A DNA stretch of 64,000 nt from Nocardia rhamnosiphila NBRC 108938. Lineage in GTDB: Bacteria; Actinomycetota; Actinomycetes; Mycobacteriales; Mycobacteriaceae. Below the pieces are notes generated by a model, which was given only the letters and a program-made list of their open reading frames with translations, was not told the origin of the DNA and did no database searches. The position numbers and the translations under genes were made by a program. Of the stretch, positions 9,692 to 21,406 are shown piece by piece. Each line of letters starts with the position of its first letter. Positions within the stretch are counted from its first letter, which is position 1. The stretch is from positions 186,001 through 250,000 of the forward strand of contig NZ_JOAJ01000009.1 of NCBI RefSeq assembly GCF_000720425.1, read 5' to 3'.

Positions 9692-10216
9692 TCAGGCCCC
9701 CGCGGCGCTCGCGACGATCATCACCACGAACCAGATGAGTCCGAGGGCGATCAGGCCCACCCCGATCCAGATACCGGCGAGCGCCATCCCACGGCCCTCC
9801 TGGCCGCTGTCGCGGATCTGGTTGAGCGAGATGACGCCGAGGATGATCCCGACGATCGAGGTGGCGCCGCAGGTCGCGAAACCGGCCAGCGAGGTGACCA
9901 GTGAAGCGATGGCCAGGCCGTTCGTACCGCGATTGGCCGGATAACCGTAGGGCTGGTAGCCCGCCGGATATCCCGCCCCCGGCGCACCGTAGGGCGAGTA
10001 GGGCGGCGTCCCGGGGTAGGGGGCCGCGGGCGGCGGGGTCGCGTACGACGGTTGTCCGGGCGGCGGTGCGGGGGCCGCGGCCGGGGTGGAGGGGTACTGC
10101 GGTGCCGACGGATAACTGGAAGGTTCGGACGGATGCTGCCCGGCAGCGGGGTCCGACGAGACGCCCGACCCCCCGTACTGCTTCCACCACTCGTCGGATT
10201 CACCGGGGTTCGTCAT
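9692..10216 (-). CDS. DUF4190 family membrane protein
   Basis: A 174-residue protein. A Pro/Ser/Tyr-rich tail of about 95 residues precedes a DUF4190 region of two transmembrane helices (TNGLAIASLVTSLAGFATCG and IWIGVGLIALGLIWFVVMIV) joined by the short loop VISLNQIRDSGQEGRGMALA, which is typical of the family. The function is unknown. It is read divergently from the queuosine-precursor transporter, with about 37 bases between starts, so both promoters must overlap. Confidence 0.88.
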   Translation of the reverse strand: MTNPGESDEWWKQYGGSGVSSDPAAGQHPSEPSSYPSAPQYPSTPAAAPAPPPGQPSYATPPPAAPYPGTPPYSPYGAPGAGYPAGYQPYGYPANRGTNGLAIASLVTSLAGFATCGATSIVGIILGVISLNQIRDSGQEGRGMALAGIWIGVGLIALGLIWFVVMIVASAAGA

Positions 10217-10253
10217 GACTACAGCCTATTCGAGAGTTTGATTGGATAGTCGG

Positions 10254-11027
10254 GTGGAAGATTCGAACAAAACCCCCTTACCCGGCAAGTCTGGACACCC
10301 CGCGCCCGCACATGCGGCCCACGCACAGGTGGCGCGGGGGTACTACACACCGATCGTCGTACTGTTCACCGCAACACTCATCGTCTCCAATATCTGCGCG
10401 ACCAAGGGGGTGCAATTCTTCGCCGGCAGTTCGCTGACCCTCGGACCACTGGAAATCCTGCCGATCACCACCGATGCCGCGTTCTTCCTGTTCCCCCTCG
10501 CCTACATCGTCGGTGACGTGCTCAGCGAGGTCTACGGATTCCGTGCCACCCGGCACGCTGTCTTCTATGGTTTCGCCGCACTGCTGCTGACTGTTATCTG
10601 CTTCGCCGTCGCGATCCGGCTGCCCGCCGCGGTGTTCTACGAGAACCAGGAGGCCTTCCGCAGCGTCATCGGCAGCACACCGCAATTGGTGGCGGCCGGT
10701 CTGGCCGGTTATGTGGTCGGTCAGCTACTCAACTCCGCGACGTTGGTACTGATCAAGGAACGGACCCGGGAGAAATATCTGTGGGCGCGGCTGATCGGCT
10801 CGACGGTGGTCGGCGAACTCGCCGATACGCTGATCTTCTGCTCGATCGCCGCCACGGCCATCGGTATCGACAGCTGGGGACAGTTCGTCAACTATGTGAT
10901 CATCGGGTTCCTGTGGAAAACGCTCTGCGAGGTGCTGGTCCTGCCGGTGACCTACCAGGTGATCGCGCTGCTGAAGAAACACGAACCGACCTACGCCCCG
11001 AGCGACGCCGCCCCGCTGCGCTCCTGA
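10254..11027 (+). CDS. yhhQ: Queuosine precursor transporter (VUT/YhhQ family)
   Basis: A 257-residue integral membrane protein with about six helices. Family marks include LFTATLIVSNICATKGVQFF, LFPLAYIVGDVLSEVYGF, YVVGQLLNSATLVLIKER and GELADTLIFCSIA. Members import queuosine precursors (preQ0/preQ1, and in some bacteria queuine). The GTG at 10254 is preferred; a TTG at 10242 is in frame. The gene lies between gluQ and tgt, which supports a queuosine salvage role. A strong hairpin follows the stop at 11037. Confidence 0.9.
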   Translation: MEDSNKTPLPGKSGHPAPAHAAHAQVARGYYTPIVVLFTATLIVSNICATKGVQFFAGSSLTLGPLEILPITTDAAFFLFPLAYIVGDVLSEVYGFRATRHAVFYGFAALLLTVICFAVAIRLPAAVFYENQEAFRSVIGSTPQLVAAGLAGYVVGQLLNSATLVLIKERTREKYLWARLIGSTVVGELADTLIFCSIAATAIGIDSWGQFVNYVIIGFLWKTLCEVLVLPVTYQVIALLKKHEPTYAPSDAAPLRS

Positions 11028-11036
11028 CCCGGACCT

Positions 11037-11066
11037 GTTGTGCCCGGCCACCGCGCCGGGCACAAC
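11037..11066. terminator. Inverted-repeat terminator between yhhQ and tgt
   Basis: GTTGTGCCCGGC and its exact complement flank the loop CACCGC. The hairpin lies between the convergent transporter and tgt genes and can act for both. Confidence 0.7.
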
Positions 11067-11137
11067 ACACTCCGGTCCGCAGTCGGCGACCACCGCCCGG
11101 ATGCGGCACACCCGCAGCGCCGGAGGCGACGCCGAAA

Positions 11138-14311
<3,174 letters not shown>

Positions 14312-14315
<4 letters not shown>

Positions 14316-16045
14316 CGTGCTTCCTCCACACTCAGCTGGGATTCGACGATCTCGCGGTACTCCGCGCAATCACGCAGCAGTTCCTCGTGGGTACCGACCC
14401 CCGCCATCTCACCGTCCTCGAGTACGACGATCCGGTCGGCGTCGCGAATGGTGGCGATCCGCTGGGCCACGATGATCACCGCGGCGTCCGCGGTCGCCGG
14501 GCGCAGGGCCGCGCGCAGCCGCGCGTCGGTGGCCACGTCGAGCGCGGAGAACGAATCGTCGAACAGATACACCCGGGGCCGGCGCACCAGCGCCCGGGCG
14601 ATGGCCAGCCGCTGCCGCTGCCCGCCCGATACCGTGGTCCCGCCCTGCGCGACCGGGGTCTCCAGGCCCTGGGGCATGGCCCGCACGAAGTCGGCGGCCT
14701 GGGCGATCTCCAGGCAGCGCCACAGTTCCTCGTCGGTGGCATCCGGATCGCCGTAGCGCAGGTTGCTCGCGACCGTGCCCGAGAACAGGTACGCCTTCTG
14801 CGGAACCAGTCCGATGCGCGACCGCAATTCGGCCAGGTCGAGGTCGCGCACATCGGTGCCGCCGATCTCCACCGTGCCCTCGGTGACATCGATGAGGCGG
14901 GGGATCAAATTCAGCAGGGTGGTCTTACCGGACCCGGTGGAACCGACGATCGCCGCGGTCTCCCCGGGACGCACCGCGAAATCGATCCCGCAGAGCACGG
15001 GCTTCTCGGCACCGGGGAAGCTGAATGCGGCATCCCGCACCCGCACCTCGGCGGGATCACCCAGGAACGGCTTCGGCAGGTCCGGTGAACGCACCGACGA
15101 CGGGGTATCGAGGACCTCGGAGATCCGGTCGGCCGAGACCGCCGCGCGCGGGGCCATCATGGCCAGGAATGATGCCATCATGACGGCCATCAGGATCTGC
15201 ATGATGTAGGAGAGCAGCGCGGTCAGCGAGCCGATCTGCATCTCGCCCGTATCGATGGCCTTACCACCGAACCAGATCACCGCCACCGACGTGACATTGC
15301 TGATCAGCATGACCGTCGGGAACATGAGCGCCATCAACCGGCCCACCCGCACCGAGATATCGGTGAGGTCGGTATTGGCCACTCCGAACCGCCACGTCTC
15401 GAGCGGCTCGCGGACGAAGGCGCGGACCACGCGGATCCCGGTGATCTGCTCGCGCAGCACCCGGTTGACCTGGTCGAGGCGGGTCTGCATCTGCCGGAAC
15501 GCGGGCACCATGCGGGCGATGATGAAACCCATACTCAGTGCCAACGCCGGCACCGCGATCAACAGCAGCCAGGACAACCCGAAATCTTCGCGCAGCGCCA
15601 TCACGATGCCGCCGATACACATGATGGGCGCCATCACGGCCACGGTCGCGGCCATGACGATGAGTAGCTGGACCTGCTGCACATCATTGGTGTTGCGGGT
15701 GATCAGCGAGGGCGCGCCGTACATCCCGACCTCACGCGCCGAGAAGGCACCCACCCGGTGCAGCAGGGCGCCGCGCAAATCGCGGCCCGCGCTCATCGCC
15801 GCCTGCGCGGCCAGGAATACCGAGGACGCGGAGGCGATGATCTGCACACCGGAGACCAGCAGCATCCGCAGCCCGGCCGTCCAGATGTAGCCGATATCGC
15901 CCTTGGTGACGCCCTCGTCGATGAGGTCGGCGTTCAGACTCGGCAGGTACAGCATCGCGATTACCGAGATCAGCTGCAGTACCACGATCCCGGTCAACTG
16001 TTTCCGGTACGGGCCCAGGAAACCACGGAGCAGTCGGATCAACAT
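14312..16045 (-). CDS. ABC exporter half-transporter, first subunit
   Basis: A 577-residue ABC half-transporter with six membrane helices followed by an ATPase: Walker A IVGSTGSGKTTLLN, Q-loop LVPQKAYLF, signature TVSGGQRQRLAIARAL and H-loop IIVAQRIATI. Walker B is VYLFDDSFSALD, with Asp in place of the catalytic Glu. That is the usual mark of the degenerate site in heterodimeric exporters such as the TM287/288 type. It is translationally coupled to its partner (ATGA) and overlaps the Rrf2 regulator gene by 7 bases, so the three genes form one operon. Confidence 0.92.
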
Positions 16046-16572
16046 GATGACCGCACGCTACCGTCTGCCCCGGTGGGGCTGCCTGTGATTTTCGGCGGGT
16101 CGGTGCGGTGCGGTGCGCGGCGCACCCAGGCGCCCGGGTCGGCGGTGAGCGTCCCGATGAATTCCGGCAGACCGTTCGCGGCGATATCGGCCAGGTTCAC
16201 GTTCTCCAGCACCGCGCGCAAATTCACCCGCAACGCGATCCATACCTGCTGCAGCGGTTCGGCCACACCCGCGTACTGCACTTCTTCGGGCCGCAGGCCA
16301 CGTACCGAGGCGAGCGGGCCCTCGAGAGCACGGATGACATCGGCGATGGAGATATCGGCGGGCGGGCGGGCCAGCCGGTAACCGCCGTCCGGGCCGCGCC
16401 GGCTGGTCACCAGTCCGGCCCGGCGCAGCTCGGCCAGGACACTCTCGAGCACTTTGGGTGGTATGCGCTGAGCTGCCGCGATGGACTCCGCCTTCACCGC
16501 GGCAGCCTGATCGGATGCCGTGATCTCGAGCAGGGTCCGCACGGCATGATCCACCTTGGCGGTGATGTGCAC
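16039..16572 (-). CDS. Rrf2 family transcriptional regulator without Fe-S cysteines
   Basis: A 177-residue protein with an Rrf2 winged helix: VDHAVRTLLEI, a recognition-helix region around IPPKVLESVLAELRRAGLV, and the wing RRGPDGGYRLARPP. Iron-sulfur members (IscR, NsrR, RsrR) use three cysteines after the wing. None are present here; the only Cys is at the extreme C-terminus. It therefore probably senses something other than an Fe-S state. The GTG at 16572 follows AGGTCAGG. It is the first gene of the operon with the two ABC half-transporters and most likely regulates them. Confidence 0.88.
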   Translation of the reverse strand: MHITAKVDHAVRTLLEITASDQAAAVKAESIAAAQRIPPKVLESVLAELRRAGLVTSRRGPDGGYRLARPPADISIADVIRALEGPLASVRGLRPEEVQYAGVAEPLQQVWIALRVNLRAVLENVNLADIAANGLPEFIGTLTADPGAWVRRAPHRTDPPKITGSPTGADGSVRSSC

Positions 16573-16619
16573 GACTGACCTGACCTTTCGCTGTGCCGGG
16601 GCACGATGACGCGACAAAC

Positions 16620-17210
16620 CTAGTCGGCGCCGAGTTGCAGAACCGCGAGCGCCGCATCCAGCAGCGTCGCCTCCACCACATCATCTCCCGCGTCCTGTGC
16701 GATCTCGTTCGAAACAAGCGCAACGGCCAGAATTTCCATGGCGGCGCTTGCCCGGAGCAGCCGGACCGCGGTGGGCTCGGGCCCGGCGAGCCAGTTCCGT
16801 AGCGCTTTGTTGGCGTCCACGATCACCGGATACTGGTCGGCCAGCGCGTTGACGATCGGCACGGCATTGCGCAGCATCATCTCGCCTGCGTCGCGGTGCC
16901 GGATCATGGTCCGGATATAGGACTGTAGAGCGGTCCGGCGGGCCGCGGCGTCCGACGGCATCTGCTCGACTTCCTCGGCGAGTGCGCGCAGATCGTCGAG
17001 GAGGGGGTTGACTATCGCCACGAGCAGTTCCAGTTTCGAGGCATAGTGATAGTAGAGCGACGGCTTTGTGATTCCGACCGCATCCGCCACTTCGCGCAGG
17101 CTCGTCTCTTCATAACCTTTGGCCACGAACAGCCGCACGGCGGCGTCCAGGATGGCCCGCTTGGTATCTCGACCTGCGGTAACGTGGTCGCCAGTTCTGC
17201 GATTCGCCAT
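16620..17210 (-). CDS. TetR/AcrR family regulator
   Basis: A 196-residue TetR-type repressor. The N-terminal HTH is textbook: TKRAILDAAVRLFVAKGYEE then REVADAVGITKPSLYYHYAS (residues 16-59). The C-terminal ligand domain is all-helical and family-specific. It is divergent from the MMPL transporter gene, with a perfect 14-bp palindrome between them at 17299-17312. This is the usual layout of a local repressor controlling itself and an exporter. The ligand is unknown; lipids or drugs would be typical. Confidence 0.92.
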   Translation of the reverse strand: MANRRTGDHVTAGRDTKRAILDAAVRLFVAKGYEETSLREVADAVGITKPSLYYHYASKLELLVAIVNPLLDDLRALAEEVEQMPSDAAARRTALQSYIRTMIRHRDAGEMMLRNAVPIVNALADQYPVIVDANKALRNWLAGPEPTAVRLLRASAAMEILAVALVSNEIAQDAGDDVVEATLLDAALAVLQLGAD

Positions 17211-17298
17211 GCTCGGCCCCTTCTCGTTCTCCCGGTGACAGGTCCGGTCGGCACCGGAAGTCGAGCTTGTTCCTCCACTTAACCTCCCGGTAGCCTAC

Positions 17299-17312
17299 CT
17301 ACCGTACGGTAG
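17299..17312. promoter_or_regulatory. Palindromic TetR operator
   Basis: CTACCGTACGGTAG is a perfect 14-bp palindrome in the divergent region between the TetR gene and the MMPL gene. Its form (TACCG/CGGTA half sites) is typical of operators bound by AcrR-like TetR regulators. It lies 87 bases upstream of the TetR start, so repressor binding would plausibly affect both promoters. Confidence 0.75.
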
Positions 17313-17466
17313 ATACATCTGGCGTCCACCGTGTAGGCGGATCCATCGGCTCCGGGCACGCGAAAGCGTCCGGCCCGCGCAGCCCCGGTCCGCGATAGCG
17401 ACGTCGGCCGTCAGTTCGTCACGCGCAATGACCACACCGTCCCGGCCTCGCTAGGAGAAATCCCTC

Positions 17467-19854
17467 GTGTCCGTATTCCTGTACAGATGGGGAAAGTTCG
17501 CTTTCCGCCGGAAATGGATAGTGCTGCCTGTCTGGGCGCTGATCCTGGTACTGCTCGGTGGGGCGGCAGCCTCGCTGTCCAAACCGTTCCAGGACAGCTT
17601 CGAGATGCCGGGACTACCGTCGGAGAAGGCCACCGGCATCCTCGAGGAACATATGCCGCAGATGGCGGCGATGTTCAGCATCGATGCCATCAACGGCACC
17701 TATGTGATCGCGGCCCAGAACGGCAAACTCACCGACGAGCCGAATATGGCCGCGCTCGACGCCCTGGTCCAGCGGCTGAACGAACTCGACATCGTCGATC
17801 ACACCGAGCAGGCCGTCAACCCGGTCCTGGCCACCTCGATGATGCCCGCCAGCCAGGAAGCCGCCAAGGCCCAGGCGCAGGCCGCGGCCGAACTCGCGCC
17901 CGGTGAGGCCCCGCCGCTGCCGGAGCCGAACTGCCTCGACGGTCAGGGCTCACCGGAGTTCAAGGGCCTGTGCGGCGGCGCGCCGCTGAACGTGCTCAAC
18001 GAGAGCAACCCCGAAACCGTCGCCGTGCTCGACGTGAAATTCACGATGCCGACCTTCTCCGATATCACCGAGGAGAACCGGCAGGCCGCCGAGGCCATCG
18101 CCCAGGAGGGCCGCAACGCCGGCCTGACCGTGGAACTCACCGGCGCCATCGCCCAGACCCAGGCCGAATCCGGCCAGGCCGAAATGATCGGTATCGGGGT
18201 CGCGCTGATCGTCATGATCATCGCCTTCGGCGCCATCGTGGCGGCGTTCGTCCCGATCGTCACCGGCATCGTCGGTGTCGCCTGCGCGGGCGCCCTCATC
18301 CTGACCGGCACCTCATTGACCGAGGTGCCGACATTCACCCCCATCCTGGCCTCGATGATCGGCCTGGCGCTGTCCATCGACTACGCGCTGTTCATCGTCT
18401 CCCGGTACAAACACGAGCTGGTGGTCCAGGATTCGCCCGAGGAAGCCGCGGGTGTCGCGGTCGGCACCGCCGGTTCGGCCGTGGTGTTCGCCGGACTCAC
18501 CGTGGTGATCGCGCTGCTCGGGCTCTCGGTGGTCGGGATCGGCTTCCTCACCATGATGGGTATCGGCGGGGCCATCGCCGCCGGGTTCGCGGTCTTCGCC
18601 GCCATCACCCTGATGCCCGCACTGCTCGGCGCCCTCGGCCGTTTCCTGTTCAAGCCGAAACTGCCGCTGGTCGCCCGGCACGATCCCGAGGACGACGATT
18701 CGGTCACCAACGGGATGCGCTTCGCCCGCCTGATCGCCCGGGTACCGGTGCTGACCCTGGTGGTGAGCGCGATCGTGCTGGGTGCGCTCGCGGCCCCGGC
18801 CACCCAGCTGAACCTGGGCCTGCCCGGCGGCGACAGCATGCCCGAGGACTCCTCGGTGCGTAAGGCCTACGAATTGCAGACCGAGGGCTTCGGCGAGGGC
18901 AAGAACGGCGCGCTCGTGGTGGCGGTCGACCTCTCCGAGACCCCGCAGGATCAGCGCGACGCCGCGCTGACCGCACTGCGGGACGAGCTGGCGAGCTACG
19001 ACGGCGTGGACTACCTGAGCGTCGCGCAGCCCAGCCAGGACGGGCAGGCCGCGCTGTTCCAGGTGGTGCCCGATTCCGGCCCGAACAGTGCCGAGACCCA
19101 GGACCTGGTGGCGCACGCCCGCGACGCCGAGGCCGCGCTACAGGATCGATACGGCATGGAGTACGGCGTCACCGGCCAGACCGCCATCTACGCCGACGTC
19201 AACAGTGTGCTGCTGACCAGCATCATCCCGTACCTGGCCATCGTCGCTGCGGCCGCGTTCGTGCTGCTGTTGCTGGTGTTCCGGTCCATCCTGGTACCGC
19301 TCACCGCCGCGCTGGGCTTCCTGCTGTCGATGGCGGCGACCTTCGGTGTCACGGTGCTGATCTTCCAGGAGGGCGCCTTCGGCATCGTCAAGGACACCCA
19401 TCCGATCATCAGCTTCCTGCCCATCGTGCTGATCGGCCTGGTGTTCGGTCTGGCGATGGACTACCAGGTCTTCCTGGTGACCCGGATGCGCGAGGAGTAC
19501 GTGCACGGCAAGGATCCGAAGGAGGCGATGGTCAGCGGCTACCACCACGGGGCCCGCGTGGTCACCGCGGCCGCGATCATCATGATCTCGGTATTCGGCG
19601 GCTTCATGCTCTCGCCGGACATCACCTCCAAGTCCATGGGCTTCGCCCTGGCGGCGGGTGTGTTCTTCGACGCCTTCCTGGTGCGGATGGTGCTGATCCC
19701 GTCGCTGCTGGCGCTGCTGGGCAAATGGGCCTGGTGGATGCCGGCCTGGCTGGACCGGATCCTGCCGGATATCGACGTCGAGGGGACGAAGCTTCGCGAG
19801 CTCCAGCAGCGCGCCAAGACCCCCGCGGCCGAATCGGAACCCGCCGGAGTCTGA
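17467..19854 (+). CDS. MMPL/RND family transporter
   Basis: A 795-residue inner-membrane transporter with the duplicated RND/MMPL layout: one helix, a large periplasmic loop (residues about 40-195), five helices with the proton-relay-type segment GLALSIDYALFIVSRYKHE, a second loop (about 445-570), and five helices with GLVFGLAMDYQVFLVTRMREE. Mycolata use such proteins to move lipids or hydrophobic compounds across the membrane. It lacks the long C-terminal tail of MmpL3 and most resembles the generic YdfJ-type MMPL proteins. The GTG start has AGGAG about 10 bases upstream. The divergent TetR gene probably controls it. Confidence 0.92.
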   Translation: MSVFLYRWGKFAFRRKWIVLPVWALILVLLGGAAASLSKPFQDSFEMPGLPSEKATGILEEHMPQMAAMFSIDAINGTYVIAAQNGKLTDEPNMAALDALVQRLNELDIVDHTEQAVNPVLATSMMPASQEAAKAQAQAAAELAPGEAPPLPEPNCLDGQGSPEFKGLCGGAPLNVLNESNPETVAVLDVKFTMPTFSDITEENRQAAEAIAQEGRNAGLTVELTGAIAQTQAESGQAEMIGIGVALIVMIIAFGAIVAAFVPIVTGIVGVACAGALILTGTSLTEVPTFTPILASMIGLALSIDYALFIVSRYKHELVVQDSPEEAAGVAVGTAGSAVVFAGLTVVIALLGLSVVGIGFLTMMGIGGAIAAGFAVFAAITLMPALLGALGRFLFKPKLPLVARHDPEDDDSVTNGMRFARLIARVPVLTLVVSAIVLGALAAPATQLNLGLPGGDSMPEDSSVRKAYELQTEGFGEGKNGALVVAVDLSETPQDQRDAALTALRDELASYDGVDYLSVAQPSQDGQAALFQVVPDSGPNSAETQDLVAHARDAEAALQDRYGMEYGVTGQTAIYADVNSVLLTSIIPYLAIVAAAAFVLLLLVFRSILVPLTAALGFLLSMAATFGVTVLIFQEGAFGIVKDTHPIISFLPIVLIGLVFGLAMDYQVFLVTRMREEYVHGKDPKEAMVSGYHHGARVVTAAAIIMISVFGGFMLSPDITSKSMGFALAAGVFFDAFLVRMVLIPSLLALLGKWAWWMPAWLDRILPDIDVEGTKLRELQQRAKTPAAESEPAGV

Positions 19855-19871
19855 CCCACCGGTATCTCGGC

Positions 19872-19908
19872 GAAACGGCCGGCGTCCACAAAGGACGCCG
19901 GCCGTTTT
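19872..19908 (+). terminator. Rho-independent terminator after the MMPL gene
   Basis: GAAACGGCCGGCGTCC pairs with GGACGCCGGCCGTTTT across a short ACAAA loop. It is followed on the plus strand by a T-rich stretch (TTTTCGTTT). It lies 17 bases after the MMPL stop codon. Confidence 0.85.
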
Positions 19909-20076
19909 CGTTTCCGGGTCACTCGCCGCCGGGCTCCAGGCGAGCAGTTCCGCGCAGTGCCGGATGCGCATCCGGCGCGGGCCGGGCGGACAGCGCTGAG
20001 TGGACAGCGTCAGGAGCACAGCGCCAAGCGGCGCGCCAAGTGGGCAGCGCCGGGCAGTTCCGGCAGCGCGCTGTCC

Positions 20077-20220
20077 ATGCCGGGCGGACAAGTCCGCTCC
20101 GCGCCGGGCGGGCAGACTCCCTCCGCGCCGGGCGGACCAGTCCACTCGGCGCCGGGCAGACGGGTGCATTCAGCGCCGGGCGGACGGGTGCATTCAGCGC
20201 CAGGCGGGCAGGTCCGGCAG
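20077..20220. repeat. Six tandem 24-bp repeats at the 3' end of the mycothiol-type gene
   Basis: Units start at 20077, 20101, 20125, 20149, 20173 and 20197, with consensus GCGCCGGGCGG followed by a variable second half. The last unit (20197-20220) encodes the final eight residues of the maleylpyruvate-isomerase-like protein, and the array extends downstream of its stop. More degenerate copies of GCCGGGCGGACAGCGC continue leftward to about 19976. The layout suggests that the gene's own 3' end was copied in tandem. Confidence 0.9.
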
Positions 20221-20913
20221 CGGCCGCGGTAGCGCACCGTCCGCACCACGGCCCAGCAGCCAGGCCAGTAGCGCCGACGCCGGCCCCGCCACGACCTGCT
20301 CCGGTTCCCCCGCCCCGATGATCGCCGTGAAACCCGTATCGGTCGCATCGACGGCGAAGGGCCGCACCCCCGCACGCCCGCCCAGGTCGACGGCGGCCTC
20401 GGCGAGCAGTTCGGCCACGAAATCGGCCGGCCAGTGCGTATGGGTATAGCCGGCGTCCAGATCCAGGTGGTGGATCAGCACCTCCTGCCACCGCATCCAC
20501 GGGATCCGGGTCGCCTCGATCGGGGTGCCCTGCCTGGTCCGGACCTCCACCCGCCACTGTTCGGCGGAGAGCACCCCGGCCATCCCGGTCAGCCGATCGG
20601 CCGACTCCACCAGATCGGCCCGTTGTTCGGCGAGCGGGCGCGGCGCACCCGCCTCGATATCGGAGTCCCGTAGCGCCGCACTGGCGTACTGCGGCGTCTC
20701 CACCCCGGTGTGCGCCCAGAGCAGCAGGTTGACCAGACTGTCGGCATTGCGGGACAGGTGGGTCAGGACATGGCCGCGGGACCAGCCCGGGAGCGCGGAG
20801 GGGGCGGCGACCGCTGCGTCGTCCAGAGTGTCGACGGTGGCGAGCAGCGCACGGGTGGCGTCGGTGACCGCCTGCGTCCGCGCGGTGAGCAGTTCGATGA
20901 AATCGCTGGGCAC
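20194..20913 (-). CDS. Maleylpyruvate isomerase-type (DinB-like) mycothiol-dependent enzyme family
   Basis: A 239-residue protein of the TIGR03083-type family. The N-terminal four-helix DinB-like domain has the metal-site pattern WSRGHVLTHLSRNADSL (near residue 45) and RWQEVLIHHLDLDAGY (near residue 140), whose histidines and glutamate bind a divalent metal in the characterised isomerase. Family members use mycothiol as cofactor for isomerisation or conjugation; the substrate is unknown. A GTG at 20925 is an alternative start. It is the third gene after dcm and vsr, 22 bases from the vsr stop. Its last codons form part of a 24-bp repeat array. Confidence 0.88.
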   Translation of the reverse strand: MPSDFIELLTARTQAVTDATRALLATVDTLDDAAVAAPSALPGWSRGHVLTHLSRNADSLVNLLLWAHTGVETPQYASAALRDSDIEAGAPRPLAEQRADLVESADRLTGMAGVLSAEQWRVEVRTRQGTPIEATRIPWMRWQEVLIHHLDLDAGYTHTHWPADFVAELLAEAAVDLGGRAGVRPFAVDATDTGFTAIIGAGEPEQVVAGPASALLAWLLGRGADGALPRPLPDLPAWR

Positions 20914-20935
20914 GCCTGACGACACTACTTCCGGG

Positions 20936-21406
20936 CTACGTCTCTGTCCCAGCGGTTTCCGGGCCCGGCGGATCGGCGCCCAGGGCGGCCTGTACCCGGT
21001 CGGCGGCCCGCACCGGATCCTCGTGTTCCCAGATCCGGACGACCTGCCAGCCCGCCTCGCGCAATGCCGTGTCGGTGGCCCGATCCCGCGCGACATTGCC
21101 GGCCAGTTTCGCCGCCCACCAGGCGGCATTGTTCTTCGGGTCGGTGGCGTGGTCGGGACAGCGGTGCCAGAAACAGCCGTCCACATAGACCGCGATCCGC
21201 CGGCGCGGGAACACCACGTCCGCGCGGCGCCGCTGTCCCCGGATCGGCGCGCGGTCCACGAAATAGCGCAGGCCCCGCCGGTGCAGTTCGCGGCGCAGAG
21301 CCAGTTCGGGGGCGGTGTGCGCGCGCCGCTGCCGCGACATCCGCGCACTGGTCGCCGCGTCGGTCGGCGGGCGCCACGAGCCGGCGCCGGACGGGTCGCC
21401 GGTCAT
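20936..21406 (-). CDS. vsr: Very short patch repair (Vsr) endonuclease
   Basis: A 156-residue protein with the full Vsr signature: MSRQRRAHTAPELALRREL, the catalytic-Asp segment RRADVVFPRRRIAVYVDGCF, WHRCPDH, the PKNNAAWWAAKLAGNVARD helix and GWQVVRIWEHEDP. Vsr nicks 5' of T in T:G mismatches that arise when 5-methylcytosine deaminates, and so protects methylated sites. The ATG overlaps the stop of the cytosine methyltransferase gene (ATGA, 21403-21406), so methylation and its repair are made together. Confidence 0.95.
   Translation of the reverse strand: MTGDPSGAGSWRPPTDAATSARMSRQRRAHTAPELALRRELHRRGLRYFVDRAPIRGQRRRADVVFPRRRIAVYVDGCFWHRCPDHATDPKNNAAWWAAKLAGNVARDRATDTALREAGWQVVRIWEHEDPVRAADRVQAALGADPPGPETAGTET

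Noticed and set aside
10217..10253. A preQ1 riboswitch before the queuosine-precursor transporter
   Set aside because: The space between the divergent genes is only about 37 bases and shows no aptamer-like pairing.
19138..20169. A minus-strand frame through the 24-bp repeats and the MMPL 3' end
   Set aside because: Repeat-derived start followed by antisense of the transporter; not a plausible protein.
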